A DNA stretch of 64,000 nt from Butyrivibrio proteoclasticus B316 (lineage in GTDB: Bacteria; Bacillota; Clostridia; Lachnospirales; Lachnospiraceae). Under the pieces are notes generated by a model that did not search any database, had not been told where the DNA came from, and was given only the letters and a program-made list of their open reading frames with translations. The first letter of the stretch is position 1, and the number at the start of each line of letters is the position of its first letter. The DNA is taken from assembly GCF_000145035.1 (NCBI RefSeq), contig NC_014388.1:238359-302358 (forward strand), written 5' to 3'. Below are positions 1 to 9,900 of the stretch, in pieces. The position numbers were made by a program, and so were the translations under genes.

Positions 1-491
1 AATACTCCATCCGGCACTATATGCACCCTTGAACCATGGCAAAGTCTGACTCCGCGATATAAACCGGAGCCTGTATACCAGCGGCTGTTAACGTACATAC
101 TGGTATTACAGTTTACGGTTATTCTATTCTCTTTTCCAAATGTCACATAATCTGTGAGATCAACATAAAAAGGCGCATAGCCATAGTGCTGGCTTCCAAC
201 CTTGTAGCCATTTATATCCACTGTAACATTCATCATGGCTCCATCAAATTTAAGACCAACACACTCATTTTCCCATTCCGTAGGAATCATCAGATACTTG
301 GTATAATTTGTCAGACCTCCAACAAAATATCCGCTATCTGACCTTGCCGGCGCATCTGGCCTAACCTGCGTTCCGATCATTCCATCATGCGGAAGATTAA
401 CCTCCTGCCCCTTATCCTCTTGCAGTGCACCAAGAGAATCAACAAATCCATTTCTAAAAGTCCATTTTTCATCAATGCATTGTTTATTCAT
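1..491 (-). CDS. Glycoside hydrolase family 2 protein, N-terminal part (cut by window edge)
   Basis: The first 163 codons of a glycosidase that runs off the left edge. Residues 1-150 form the sugar-binding jelly-roll domain of GH2 beta-galactosidase-like enzymes. The hallmark SRWYTGSGLYR lies at residues 136-146, and NLPHDGMIG at 32-40 is the usual early motif. The ATG at 491 directly follows an in-frame TGA and has GGGGG seven bases upstream, so the start is firm. No signal peptide is visible, so a cytoplasmic enzyme acting on imported oligosaccharides is likely. Exact specificity (beta-galactosidase, beta-glucuronidase or other) cannot be told because the catalytic domain lies outside the window. 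Confidence 0.85.
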   Translation of the reverse strand, partial: MNKQCIDEKWTFRNGFVDSLGALQEDKGQEVNLPHDGMIGTQVRPDAPARSDSGYFVGGLTNYTKYLMIPTEWENECVGLKFDGAMMNVTVDINGYKVGSQHYGYAPFYVDLTDYVTFGKENRITVNCNTSMYVNSRWYTGSGLYRGVRLCHGSRVHIVPDGV

Positions 492-687
492 TCATGTACC
501 CCCGATTATATTTCCCATACACGCCTATATCGGCTTGTAGTCTCAATTATACTATTATCCCCATCAAATAAAAATGTATCCTGAAAATATTAAATAAATC
601 TTAAATTCACTTTAACGCTCAACCGAAGTCACATTAACATGCTATCATAAATACTGATGTTTAATTCTATTCCTGGGGGAAAATAGT

Positions 688-1203
688 ATGTCTGAAAATG
701 TCAAAATAGTACCTGCTTCCTGCACTCAATGCGGCGGTACAGTCGAAGTTGATCCACAAACTGATATTGCAACCTGTCCTTTTTGCGGAACTCCGTTCAT
801 CGTTGAAAAAGCTATCAATAATTACAATATCCAGCATGCCAAAATTGAGCACGCGGATAATGTAAATATCGATATGACAGGTTCTGTTAAGTCTGTTCTT
901 GATTTTGTTGGAGAGCAGATGAAAGAAAGCCGCGCTGAAAGAAGAGAAGCTAGAAAAATAGAAGCTGAGAACAGCAAAATGATCACCAGGGGCTTCTTAA
1001 AGATTTTCGGTATTGTATGTATCATGGGAATGATTCTCGCCATTGCAAACTTCATTATCTTCCAGATAAGAGGAGATGACGATTCTTCCTATTCAGAATC
1101 AGAAGAGTATTCTTCAGAAGCATACAGCTCAGATGAAAATGATCTTGAAGACGATGATTTTGAAAAAGCTGATTTTTCCGGAGAGTTTAATCTCTCCTAC
1201 TAG
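688..1203 (+). CDS. Zinc-ribbon, single-pass membrane protein with acidic tail
   Basis: 171 residues. An N-terminal zinc ribbon has two CxxC knuckles (C12/C15 and C30/C33), followed by a charged, probably coiled stretch rich in Glu/Arg (about 70-95), one hydrophobic segment (about 102-126) and a Ser/Glu/Asp-rich tail. GGGGGA stands nine bases before the ATG. The order resembles small Firmicutes proteins that put a zinc ribbon on the inner face of the membrane. No enzymatic motif is seen and no specific role can be assigned. It stands alone, between a divergent GH2 gene and a convergent GGDEF operon. Confidence 0.7.
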   Translation: MSENVKIVPASCTQCGGTVEVDPQTDIATCPFCGTPFIVEKAINNYNIQHAKIEHADNVNIDMTGSVKSVLDFVGEQMKESRAERREARKIEAENSKMITRGFLKIFGIVCIMGMILAIANFIIFQIRGDDDSSYSESEEYSSEAYSSDENDLEDDDFEKADFSGEFNLSY

Positions 1204-1221
1204 GTTCTGCAAACAGACACC

Positions 1222-1264
1222 AAAAAAAGCTGAGTTATGATTTTTTTTATAACCCAGCTTTTTA
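1222..1264. terminator. Bidirectional intrinsic terminator
   Basis: AAAAGCTGAGTTAT pairs with ATAACCCAGCTTTT around a T-rich loop, with A and T tracts on the two flanks. It sits between the convergent zinc-ribbon and GGDEF genes and suits both. Confidence 0.75.
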
Positions 1265-2779
1265 TCATGGTTCATCTTCCGAAAATTCTCTTGTCTTAGC
1301 TCCCATGCTCTTGAGCTCTTTTTTACGATCATACATCATATGATCTGCTCGTTCGAATACATCATGTAACTGCTCATCGGTAGGCAAAAGCGTGGAATAA
1401 CCAATTGAAACAACAACTCCATTTTTTCCGATGTTTTCTTCAACCTGTTTGTTAAAAGCAGCTATTACTTCGCCTCTGGTATCATATCCTTTTCCAATCA
1501 AAAGAACTACAAACTCATCGCCACCGGTTCTGTATACCGAGCCATGGCTGAAAACATCACAGATCAGCGCACTTGCTTCCTGGATCAACAGATCACCTGC
1601 CGCATGTCCCTTGGTGTCATTAACATATTTAAGACCATTTATATCACAGGCAACCAGCGCCAGCTTATCAATAGTACCTTCACGAATCCTACTGTTCAAG
1701 AGAGATTCCGTTTCCATGTAGGCATGTTTATTTCTGACTCCGGTCAAAGAATCCGTGTTTGCCATGCTCTTGAAAACTTTGCTGTTTTCTTTTTCTTCAT
1801 CGAGTTTTTCATTTGCAACTCGTCTGAACAAATAGAATAATACTGCAGAAAACAGAGTAGCTACAACAAGCAGGAACAATATCTGGAAATGATTGGTAGC
1901 AAGACTCTTTTCACTAATCTCCTGGATCTGATCCTGAATAACACTCTCACGAATCATTACTACCAGCTCCCAGCCGGTATCAGGTACAGGTTCATAGCAT
2001 ATAGTATCTACAACGCCATTTATTGTAAAAGTAAGCGTTCCTTTCTTGGATTCAGCAAAATCTTTACGAAATGCTTCCCACTTATCATCCGAAACATTGC
2101 CCTTCGTGGCATCAATAATGTTTTGGGTTCCAATCAATTGACCAAGTTCTGTCTCTGAAAGGTTTCCCCCATTTGTTGAATAAAGAGCAAAATGCGTACT
2201 CTCCTGATCATCAAAAGCAAGGAGATCTACAATATCATTAATATCAATTTGGACAAAGCAGGCTTTAAACTGCTTACCCATTATCTTATTGTCTATCGGA
2301 ATAGCCAGACACAACTCCTTGGACGAACCGTAGATGAAAACAGTACTTATCATCTTCCCTTCCAGTTTCTCTTCAGCCAAAAAAGCGTGCCGACTACCAC
2401 CGGTATATGTTGTATATTGTGTGTAAACTACGTTATCCTCGTCTACCAGTGCAAAACGATTAAGAGACAAGAGCCTCTTCATCCTACCAATAGCCGCTCT
2501 AAGATCTTTCTGCGATTCTATCTGTTCATCATCAATGACGCTTACAGCCTTTTCCATGTAATCAAAATTATTGTTGATCAGATTTGTAATAGTCCTGGCA
2601 CGTCTGTCAGCCATTGATTCCAGATAAAAGGCACTTACTGCAGAAACTGCCTGATTTGTGGATGAAATAGCCTGTTTAGAAGCCCAATAAGTATTGGCGA
2701 TTACCATTACCATGATAAGAACACTTCCTATCGCCGCAGTTACTGAAACTGCCTTTTCAGTAATCCTTCTATTCTTCAT
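1265..2779 (-). CDS. Membrane diguanylate cyclase with extracytoplasmic sensor (GGDEF)
   Basis: 504 residues. TM1 at about 12-32, an extracellular sensor region (about 35-295, CACHE-like in size and position), TM2 at about 298-318, then a GGDEF domain whose active-site GGDEF is at residues 419-423. It is predicted to make cyclic di-GMP from two GTP at the inner membrane face when the outer domain is engaged. No RxxD inhibitory site is seen just before the GGDEF motif. The start overlaps the stop of the upstream sugar-binding protein by four bases (ATGA), so the two are translationally coupled. The binding protein probably presents a ligand to this sensor. Confidence 0.85.
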   Translation of the reverse strand: MKNRRITEKAVSVTAAIGSVLIMVMVIANTYWASKQAISSTNQAVSAVSAFYLESMADRRARTITNLINNNFDYMEKAVSVIDDEQIESQKDLRAAIGRMKRLLSLNRFALVDEDNVVYTQYTTYTGGSRHAFLAEEKLEGKMISTVFIYGSSKELCLAIPIDNKIMGKQFKACFVQIDINDIVDLLAFDDQESTHFALYSTNGGNLSETELGQLIGTQNIIDATKGNVSDDKWEAFRKDFAESKKGTLTFTINGVVDTICYEPVPDTGWELVVMIRESVIQDQIQEISEKSLATNHFQILFLLVVATLFSAVLFYLFRRVANEKLDEEKENSKVFKSMANTDSLTGVRNKHAYMETESLLNSRIREGTIDKLALVACDINGLKYVNDTKGHAAGDLLIQEASALICDVFSHGSVYRTGGDEFVVLLIGKGYDTRGEVIAAFNKQVEENIGKNGVVVSIGYSTLLPTDEQLHDVFERADHMMYDRKKELKSMGAKTREFSEDEP

Positions 2780-3843
2780 TGAGAAGTATCTCCATACAAG
2801 ATTTCCAGCATCGGTGCAGCCTCTTCCTGATAAATAACAGTTGTATTTTCATCAGTTTTATCCGGGAACAAATCTCCCGGCAAATTACCATCTGCAATTT
2901 TCACAGCAACCTGCAGGGTATCAAAGCCAATTGAATAGCAATCCTGCACTCCAAGGCAGTATATAACCCCATCCCTGAGATACCGAAGTGCCTCCTGATC
3001 ATGGTCCATTCCTACAATTACCGCCTTACTTCCAAGCTCAGTAACTGCTCTTGCCGTTCCAACAGGATTACTCATGTTACAACATACAAAGCCATCCAGA
3101 TCGGGATAATCCTTAAGTATTTTTATAGCAAGTTCATGCGCCACATCGATGGAGTCCATATCATACTCTACAGCTACTATTTCCATATTTTTATATTTGG
3201 CTATAGTGTCCTTGGCTCCCTTTGCCCTGTCTTCATGGCATGGTGCTCCATGGCTTCCAACAAGTATAGCAATCTTTCCTTTGTAGCCCAGCTTCTGGCA
3301 CAGAGCTTCTGTTAAATCCGCCCCATCCTGATAATTATGTGTATTTCCAACATAAGCAATTCGCTTGCAATCAGGTGCCGCATCAGAACTTGAGAAAGTC
3401 ATGACTTTTTGTCCGGATGCTACCATTTTATCAAGCACAGGGGAGATTTTTTCCTCATCTGCCACATCTACTCCGATAACATCATAATTTCCTTTCTCAG
3501 CAAGGGCTAACCTTTTAATCTGGTCCTCATAAGAAGCAGCGTTTGGAGCCATATATTCATAAGTAATAACTACGCCCTTTTCAAGATATTTCTTCTGAGC
3601 ATCTTCCATTCCTAGAGCAACAGCATCCCACCAGGGATGAACTATCTTATAAGTAAAGTAAAAATTGTAACTTTTCTTGGCGGGAACATAGTCATCAAGT
3701 TCATGGACAAATTCTACTACGTTTTCGGCGTCTTCCGTATTTTTCTTAGTATCAGTTGAATATCCACTACTTGTGCCTGCAACAGCAAGAGTAAGCACTA
3801 CAATCAGAAATTTATGAAGTTTGTTTTTCATATTTCCGGACAT
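2776..3843 (-). CDS. Periplasmic sugar-binding-type sensor protein coupled to GGDEF gene
   Basis: About 355 residues of the Peripla_BP_4 type (ribose/galactose-binding fold), with no transporter genes beside it. I chose the ATG at 3843 because AGGAGG stands seven bases upstream; an upstream in-frame ATG has no such site. The N-terminus is a signal sequence ending in LAVAGTSSG, which looks like a lipobox in which the expected Cys is Thr (codon ACA). If so the protein is not lipid-anchored and is either released or held by an uncleaved signal. It is translationally coupled to the downstream diguanylate cyclase, which suggests ligand sensing rather than import. Confidence 0.75.
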   Translation of the reverse strand: MSGNMKNKLHKFLIVVLTLAVAGTSSGYSTDTKKNTEDAENVVEFVHELDDYVPAKKSYNFYFTYKIVHPWWDAVALGMEDAQKKYLEKGVVITYEYMAPNAASYEDQIKRLALAEKGNYDVIGVDVADEEKISPVLDKMVASGQKVMTFSSSDAAPDCKRIAYVGNTHNYQDGADLTEALCQKLGYKGKIAILVGSHGAPCHEDRAKGAKDTIAKYKNMEIVAVEYDMDSIDVAHELAIKILKDYPDLDGFVCCNMSNPVGTARAVTELGSKAVIVGMDHDQEALRYLRDGVIYCLGVQDCYSIGFDTLQVAVKIADGNLPGDLFPDKTDENTTVIYQEEAAPMLEILYGDTSQ

Positions 3844-3986
3844 AGTATTCCTCCTTGCAGACATAATCATCATTATGACTAATCATCTACTATAAATAAT
3901 ACTATATTCCGCTAGTTTTTATTCTTAAATATATATTAAAGATTGCTATAACATTCTTTCTCAAATCATTTAAAAGAATAAATTAT

Positions 3987-4139
3987 TTATAAAGAATCCC
4001 TCTTCCTGTCAAGCTTATACTCATAAAACTCACCCGGATTAAAAATAACATCCGCTACCAATTCTTTGTTTTCTTTAAAATCGTAATATAGAGTTTCTTG
4101 TCTGAACAATATAGCTATATTATCTTCGTTTTGATACAA
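3987..4139 (-). pseudogene. Possible small ORF or gene remnant (TTG start)
   Basis: An open stretch of 50 codons reads as plausible protein (for example ENKELVADVIFNPGEFYEY near its end), followed by TAA. It has no ATG; the only start-like codon is TTG at 4139, with no clear ribosome site. It could be the C-terminal remnant of a lost gene or a tiny protein. The rest of the 339-base gap (3844-4182) is AT-rich promoter DNA for the two divergent operons. Confidence 0.25.
4098..4126 (+). promoter_or_regulatory. Candidate promoter for the small protein/ParA operon
   Basis: TTGTCT (4098-4103) and TATCTT (4121-4126) are separated by 17 bases, about 57 bases before the first ATG. The -10 is imperfect. 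Assigned by eye. Confidence 0.3.
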
Positions 4140-4182
4140 TATATTTTGTGGTTATTCAGATTATCAGGGGGAGGAATCAGTA

Positions 4183-4437
4183 ATGGCTAGAAAAAGTAGT
4201 GTTGAACGCGCTATTGAAGCCACAGGCGGTTTCAAAGCAGCGTCCAAGAATATTGTAGTTCAGTATCAAAACATGGACCGCAGAATGGATGATATTCTGC
4301 AGCAAATTAGAAATGACGTGTTATCCAGGGGTGTCAACGAAGCCGACATTGCCAAGGTAGATGTTTACATCAAGCCTGAGGAGCACAAGGTTTTCTATGT
4401 TATTAATGAAGAAATCAATGGCAGCATAGATTTCTAA
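4183..4437 (+). CDS. Small DUF6465-like protein, first gene of ParA-like operon
   Basis: 84 residues, GGGGGAGG before the ATG. The C-terminal half (YIKPEEHKVFYVINEEINGSIDF, described here only by its ends KPEE and INGSIDF) resembles the conserved end of small Lachnospiraceae proteins I know as DUF6465. The N-terminal 25 residues are basic with a short helix. No known function. It is 20 bases upstream of a ParA-type ATPase and probably co-transcribed, so it may be the partner that the ATPase lacks (no ParB follows). Confidence 0.6.
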   Translation: MARKSSVERAIEATGGFKAASKNIVVQYQNMDRRMDDILQQIRNDVLSRGVNEADIAKVDVYIKPEEHKVFYVINEEINGSIDF

Positions 4438-4457
4438 AGGGGAGGGGGAGATATAAT

Positions 4458-5216
4458 ATGCCTACAGTATTTGTTGTTGCCAACCAAAAAGGTGGTATTG
4501 GTAAGAGTACTACCGCCACTAATCTTGCCGGGATCATCGGCAGAAACCATAAGACCCTCCTGATCGACGCAGATCCTCAGGGTAACAGTACCAGCACCTA
4601 CAATGCTCAGATTGAAGATGTTGCTACACTTTACGATGTTATCATCGATTCAGATAAGCTTCCTATTTCCGAAGCAATTCAGCACACCGAAAATGGCGAT
4701 ATAGTTGCATCAGACCCACTTCTTGTCAAAGCGGAGAAAATGCTTGATGGCGAGCTTGAAGGGTTCTACAGACTAAAAGATGCTCTCGATAACCTTGAGG
4801 GTTATGAATACATAGTCATAGATACTGCACCGTCTCTTAACATCATCCTGTACAACTGCCTGATCGCCGCTGACAAGGTTATCATTCCTGTAACTGCTGA
4901 TTCCTACGCTATGCAGGGTATTCAGCAGCTCTATGACACAATAATGTCTGTCAAACGCAGGCAAAACAAGGATCTTTCTATAGCAGGTCTTCTGCTAGTC
5001 AGATATTCAGGACGTTCTAATTTAGAGCGGGAAACAAGAGATAATATCGAGAATATCGCGCAAAAAATGGATACAAAGCTCTTTAAAACAGTCATTCGTG
5101 AATGTGTAAAGACTAAAGAAGCTCAGGAAGCTAAAAAGCTCCTGATAGATTATGCCCCTAAATGCAACACTTGTCTTGATTATTTGGACTTTGTCAAAGA
5201 ACTCAAGATCAAATAA
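4458..5216 (+). CDS. ParA/Soj-family ATPase
   Basis: 252 residues. A deviant Walker A motif KGGIGKST lies near residues 11-18, A' motif DADPQGN near 39-45 and Walker B VIDTAPS near 120. This is the full-length small ParA/Soj/MinD type with no N-terminal DNA-binding extension. A strong purine-rich site (GGGGAGGGGGAG) precedes the ATG. Family members use ATP-dependent dimerisation on DNA or membrane to place plasmids, chromosomes or protein complexes. There is no ParB gene beside it, only the small upstream protein, so an orphan positioning role is as likely as partition. A separate ParA lies at 59718-60545. Confidence 0.85.
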   Translation: MPTVFVVANQKGGIGKSTTATNLAGIIGRNHKTLLIDADPQGNSTSTYNAQIEDVATLYDVIIDSDKLPISEAIQHTENGDIVASDPLLVKAEKMLDGELEGFYRLKDALDNLEGYEYIVIDTAPSLNIILYNCLIAADKVIIPVTADSYAMQGIQQLYDTIMSVKRRQNKDLSIAGLLLVRYSGRSNLERETRDNIENIAQKMDTKLFKTVIRECVKTKEAQEAKKLLIDYAPKCNTCLDYLDFVKELKIK

Positions 5217-5232
5217 AGACATCTACAAGAAA

Positions 5233-5300
5233 GCATGTTGCTTGCAACATGCTCGCGCCGAGCGCGGTTGCATTTATGCAACATTTACCTATCGCGCGAG
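5233..5300. repeat. Nested inverted-repeat element
   Basis: A perfect 9-bp stem with a 2-base loop (GCATGTTGC/GCAACATGC, 5233-5252) is followed by a 7-bp stem (GTTGCAT/ATGCAAC, 5267-5282). CTCGCGC at 5252-5258 can also pair with GCGCGAG at 5294-5300. It is GC-rich against its surroundings and directly follows the ParA stop. It may be a mobile REP-like element or part of a termination region. Confidence 0.5.
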
Positions 5301-5326
5301 TGCGCATCCATAGCGGAGCGTTTTTT

Positions 5327-5364
5327 TATGATATAGGAATTTCGGAGAAATTTCCTATATCATA
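5327..5364. repeat. Long hairpin
   Basis: TATGATATAGGAATTTC pairs with GAAATTTCCTATATCATA, a 17-bp stem with one bulged base. T7 precedes it and A6 follows it on the + strand, so it is not a standard terminator for the + strand. Confidence 0.6.
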
Positions 5365-5368
5365 AAAA

Positions 5369-5402
5369 ACACCTATCTGTGGTAGCAACCACAGATAGGT
5401 GT
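5369..5402 (-). terminator. Intrinsic terminator of the antiporter gene
   Basis: A perfect 15-bp stem (ACACCTATCTGTGGT and its complement) with a 4-base loop. Read on the minus strand it is followed by GTTTTTTATG, a good T tract just downstream of the antiporter stop. Confidence 0.8.
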
Positions 5403-5416
5403 AATTTTTGCTATTT

Positions 5417-6601
5417 TTATGATATTTTTCGTTTCTCATCTGAAGCATAAATTGCTTTCATAATTATAGGTGTAAGTATAGAACTAAGAATTATCAAAAG
5501 AATTACCGCTGTAAAGTATCTACTGTCAATAATATCAGCTTTAAGGCCTCTCTGAGCAACAATAAGAGCAACCTCGCCTCGTGTCATCATTCCAACACCA
5601 ATTTTAAGAGCATCAGATGAATTGTACTTAAGACACTTAGCTACAAGTCCGCATCCAACGACCTTTCCGAGAAGTCCAACAATAACAAACGCTATTGAAA
5701 ATGTTATTATTGTCATATCTACAGATCTGAGATTTGTCTGAAGTCCTACGCTTGCAAAGAACACTGGTCCGAAGATCATGTAGGAATTGATATCCATTTT
5801 TCTGTCGATGTACTCTGAAGTATCCAGGGAGCTCAGGATTATTCCCGCAACATATGCACCTGTAATGTCGGCAACTCCAAAATATTTGTCTGCAACGTAA
5901 GCCATTGCAAAAGCAAGCGCAAGGCCCAGAATCGGTATTCTTCTGGTATGAGGCCATCTCTGCTCTATCTTCTTCATGATCATGAAAACAACTATTCCAA
6001 CTACTATAGAAAGCGCAAAGAATGCAATTGTCTTAATACATACAGCAGCCAGATTGGCATTTGGATCTTTAAGTCCGAGAACTGCAGTAAGTACTACGAT
6101 TCCTATTACATCATCTATGATCGCTGAACTCATGATCGTCGTTCCAACATCTGTAGAAATCTTGCCCAACTCTTTTAATACCTGGACTGTAATACTTACA
6201 GAAGTTGCTGTCAGAATTGTTCCTATAAAAAGAGCCTTTGTAAAATCTGCAGAGCCCGGAGCAGCCATGCCGTAAAAAGCCATATACAAAAGAGTTCCCA
6301 GAACTAAAGGCACTGCAACACCTGTGCAGGCAAGGATTGTTGACTTAAGGCCTGACTTTTTGAGCTTATCAATGTCCGTCTCAAGGCCTGCACTGAACAT
6401 CAAAAGAATTACGCCAATTTCAGCCATTCCTGAGAGAAAGTCTCCGGACTGAACAAGATTGAAAAGAGTCGGCCCTATAAGCAGACCTGCTATTATTTCA
6501 CCAGCAACCTGCGGAGCTTTCAGCTTTCTGGCAATGAGTCCGAAAAATTTGGCAGCTACTAATATAATTACAAGATCTCTTAGAATCTGCAATGTATCCA
6601 T
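5417..6601 (-). CDS. CPA2-family cation:proton antiporter
   Basis: About 394 residues, nearly all membrane: 12 or so hydrophobic segments, the Na+/H+ exchanger fold of the KefB/GerN/NapA group. The SAIIDDVIGI motif near residue 150 carries the paired Asp residues typical of electrogenic members. There is no C-terminal TrkA-N or other regulatory domain. I chose the ATG at 6601 because GGAGG lies ten bases upstream and inside the longer reading frame that starts at 6622. It exchanges Na+ or K+ for protons across the cytoplasmic membrane. It stands alone with its own terminator. Confidence 0.85.
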   Translation of the reverse strand: MDTLQILRDLVIILVAAKFFGLIARKLKAPQVAGEIIAGLLIGPTLFNLVQSGDFLSGMAEIGVILLMFSAGLETDIDKLKKSGLKSTILACTGVAVPLVLGTLLYMAFYGMAAPGSADFTKALFIGTILTATSVSITVQVLKELGKISTDVGTTIMSSAIIDDVIGIVVLTAVLGLKDPNANLAAVCIKTIAFFALSIVVGIVVFMIMKKIEQRWPHTRRIPILGLALAFAMAYVADKYFGVADITGAYVAGIILSSLDTSEYIDRKMDINSYMIFGPVFFASVGLQTNLRSVDMTIITFSIAFVIVGLLGKVVGCGLVAKCLKYNSSDALKIGVGMMTRGEVALIVAQRGLKADIIDSRYFTAVILLIILSSILTPIIMKAIYASDEKRKIS

Positions 6602-6965
6602 ATTGTTTATACCTCCATTCATTAAGCACCAAGCTTCGAGTATGACTCATTTATCTTAATTAGTCAAGGTTTTATACAACATCATAATTAGCGCAAGGCA
6701 TTACATTTTTATACATGAATATGATTACAAATTTTTCAAGATTTTTACACAATTTTAATAAAATAGAGTGATTTATTGCACAATTTAACGCAAATATGAT
6801 GTTAAATGTGATAATAAACTCGTATAATAAACTTAGAATAAAAAAATTAATAGTAGACTATACTATCTTGTAATTCATCGTTTTTTCATAATCAAATCTA
6901 CTATTTAAACTAAATTTTTGTATCAATTATTACGATATATCTGAGTGAAAGTGAGGGAGAAAAAA
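6602..6965. other. AT-rich intergenic region between divergent genes
   Basis: This 364-base gap holds the promoters of the divergent antiporter and surface-protein genes. A TATAAT at 6823-6828 on the + strand is the best -10 box, but no convincing -35 precedes it. I see no open frame or stable hairpin. Confidence 0.4.
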
Positions 6966-9900
6966 ATGAAAAAAAACAATTTATTATCTGCAATCACAAT
7001 AGGTATTTCAGCAATGATGGTGCTGCAATCTCCTGTCTCCGCATATGCAAGCGAAAACCTCGAGAATCTTGACAGCCTTGATAATTCAAATCCTGGCGTT
7101 ACAGAAGAACAGGCGCAGCCTGAAACTCCATATGAGCCGATAACTGAAGATGTACAAAGTGCTGCTGATACTGCTATAGATGCCTGCGTTAGTACTCCCG
7201 CAGCTGAAGATACAGGTTCAGGAGAACAGAGCCAGCCAGCTCAGGAACAGCAGGCTGAAACCAATCAGGTTGTGGCTCAGGAGGAAGTTCAGCAGGCTGC
7301 TGATATTATTCTAAATGGCGATTCTGAGAGTGGAACCCCAAGTGCATCTGAGCAGAAACAGACTCAGGAAGTCAAAGACCTGATAGCAGCTGCTACTGCA
7401 GTTGCAACAGACAGTACTGATGAAGAGGGCAATAAAGTCAATTCAGCAGTAACAAGTTATGATGAAGCTGCAAAAGATATCGCTGATGCCAAGGAAAATC
7501 TTACTAAGGCAGAGGAAGCTAATAAAGAAGCTGACGCAGCACATAAAGAAGCTGTTACTGAAGTTACAAACGCTGCTGCAGAACTTGTTTCTCCTGCAGG
7601 AATCGTAGATACTGCCAACAATATCTCCGGTACAGTTTCAGATGCAAATAAAGATGCTGAGAAACTCGTTGAATCTATAGAAAAAGCTGAATCAGAAGAA
7701 GAAGCTACACAGATCATCGAGAATCTTACAACGCTTATCACTACTGCCGAAAGCACTGTTCAGCTGCAGAAAGAGCATTACGGCACACTTTCTACAGCTT
7801 ACGATAAAGCCATTAAAGAACTTAACGAAGCTCAGGCCACCCTTGCTGAAAAAGAAGAGGCTCTCGGAAATAATATTGATCAGGCTTCCTTAAAGATCGC
7901 AGACGCAGAAGCAGAAGTTGCTGCTGCTCAGCAGAAAGTAGATAACCTTGGAGCTGCACTTGAAGCAGTAGAAAATATGCTCGATAACTCCTCCACACCT
8001 ACTGATGGAGATACTCTTAATAAGAAGCGTGGAAATAACTGGAGCGGCAAATTCACTACAAATGTCGATAACAGCCGAAATATCATGAAGGACGTTGTCG
8101 TTAACTACTACCTTCCACAGGTCGCTAGAAAGAATATCATAACTAATGATCCTTCACATCCATATGTATTCTCCAACCCTGACCCAAAGAATGTAGATTA
8201 CGAGCACAGATATACGACACTCGAATACTATTATGTTGATGACAATGGAAGCATCCAGAAAGATACCAAGTACTTTAACTGGGATTCAATTTCCAAGGCT
8301 GACTTCAATAACCAGAATATTGGTAAAAATGAAGGCGACACCGGAATTGTAATGTATGAAAAGACTCTTGAAGAAGTAAACTCAGTTCAGGACTATGAGA
8401 AAGCTGTAGAACTTGCCAAGTCTTATTACAAAGATAATCCTGATTTCAAGAGAAATGGCTTACCGCTTACACATGGCAATAATTATAAGAGATGCACAGA
8501 GCAAGGCTGGTTCAACGTATACACCTACATGGATGGTGATGAAAAGAAATTCATCGTCCATGGCGAGCTTACCGGACCTCAGACAGGTACCAGTGTCGGT
8601 GTAACACCTGCATTTACTTCGTTTGTAGACGCAAACGGTGTAGAGCATGAGCTGACACTTGTTCCAGCACCATCAGAGGCTAACACTAATGGCCTTTACA
8701 AAGATGCTAACTGCCTGATAATTGGTGATAATGCTACACTTACAAAAGTCCTTAACGGAACTGATGGATATAGCTACGTTCATGACAATGTAGTTGACAA
8801 ATATGGAATCAGCGAAGAGACCGTTAGCAGGCTGCTAGCTGATAATCAGAAACTAAATGATTATATAAGCGATAATACTACCGCAGCCCTTGTTAACAGA
8901 TACGCCAACTACAGAAAAGAAGTAGATGAAGCAAAGAACGCTGCTCAGGTAGCTACTGATCAGGTCGCTGCTCTAAAGACAGCTATGGAGACTGTAGAAG
9001 CTGCCAAGACTAATCCAAACAGGAATCTGACAGCTAAACAGATACTTAAGGTTGACAGTGTAGCTGATTATCTTGGTCTTGAACTTACATCTACACAGGC
9101 AGCAAGTCTTGATCAGATGAACATGACTCAGCTCAAAGAAAAGCTTCAGGAATTAAAAGCTGAGGCTGATAAGAAGGTTGCAGATGCCATCGATGAGATG
9201 ATCATTGTCAGAGGCAAAAAAGATAAGGCAGATCAGATATTAAAGAAGTTATTCCCTACTCCTGATCCTGAACCGGAAGTTGAACCGGAACCAGATCCTG
9301 GAACTGGTGGAACACCAACTACTCCTACCACACCTGATCCCGGAACTGGCGAAGCTCCAACTACTCCTACCACACCTGATCCTGGAACGAGCGAAACTCC
9401 AACTACTCCTACTACACCTGACGGACCTACTACTCCTGCAACAGGCGGTACATCAACAACACCTACTACTGATGCACCTACTACTCCTGCAACAGGCGGT
9501 ACATCAACAGCTCCTACTACACCTGACGGACCTACTACTCCTACTACCGGAGAGGTTGCATCCGCTACAACATATTCAGCTCCTACAGTTGCACCTACAG
9601 ATGCAGGAACAGTAACTCCTACAACTATAGCTGATGCTACTCCAGCTCTTGCAGCTACTCCAGCTCCTGCAGCACCTGCTGTTCAGAGCCTTGTAGATAC
9701 ACCTGATACCCCTATTATTCCAGCGGCTCAGGCTGTTGCAGACGATCAGATTACTCAGCCAGGTGGTGATGACCAGACTTCTCAGCCAGGTGGCGGAGAT
9801 CAGGTAACTCAGCCAGGCGGCGATGAAGTTCAGCCCGCACCTGTACAGATTGAAGATGGTACTACTCCTCTTGCAGCTGGTGCTAACTCAGAAAATCTCC

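Noticed and set aside
7457..7756. Minus-strand Ser/Ala-rich open frame inside the surface-protein gene
   Set aside because: It is the antisense of an Ala/Glu/Thr-rich coiled coil and has no ribosome site.
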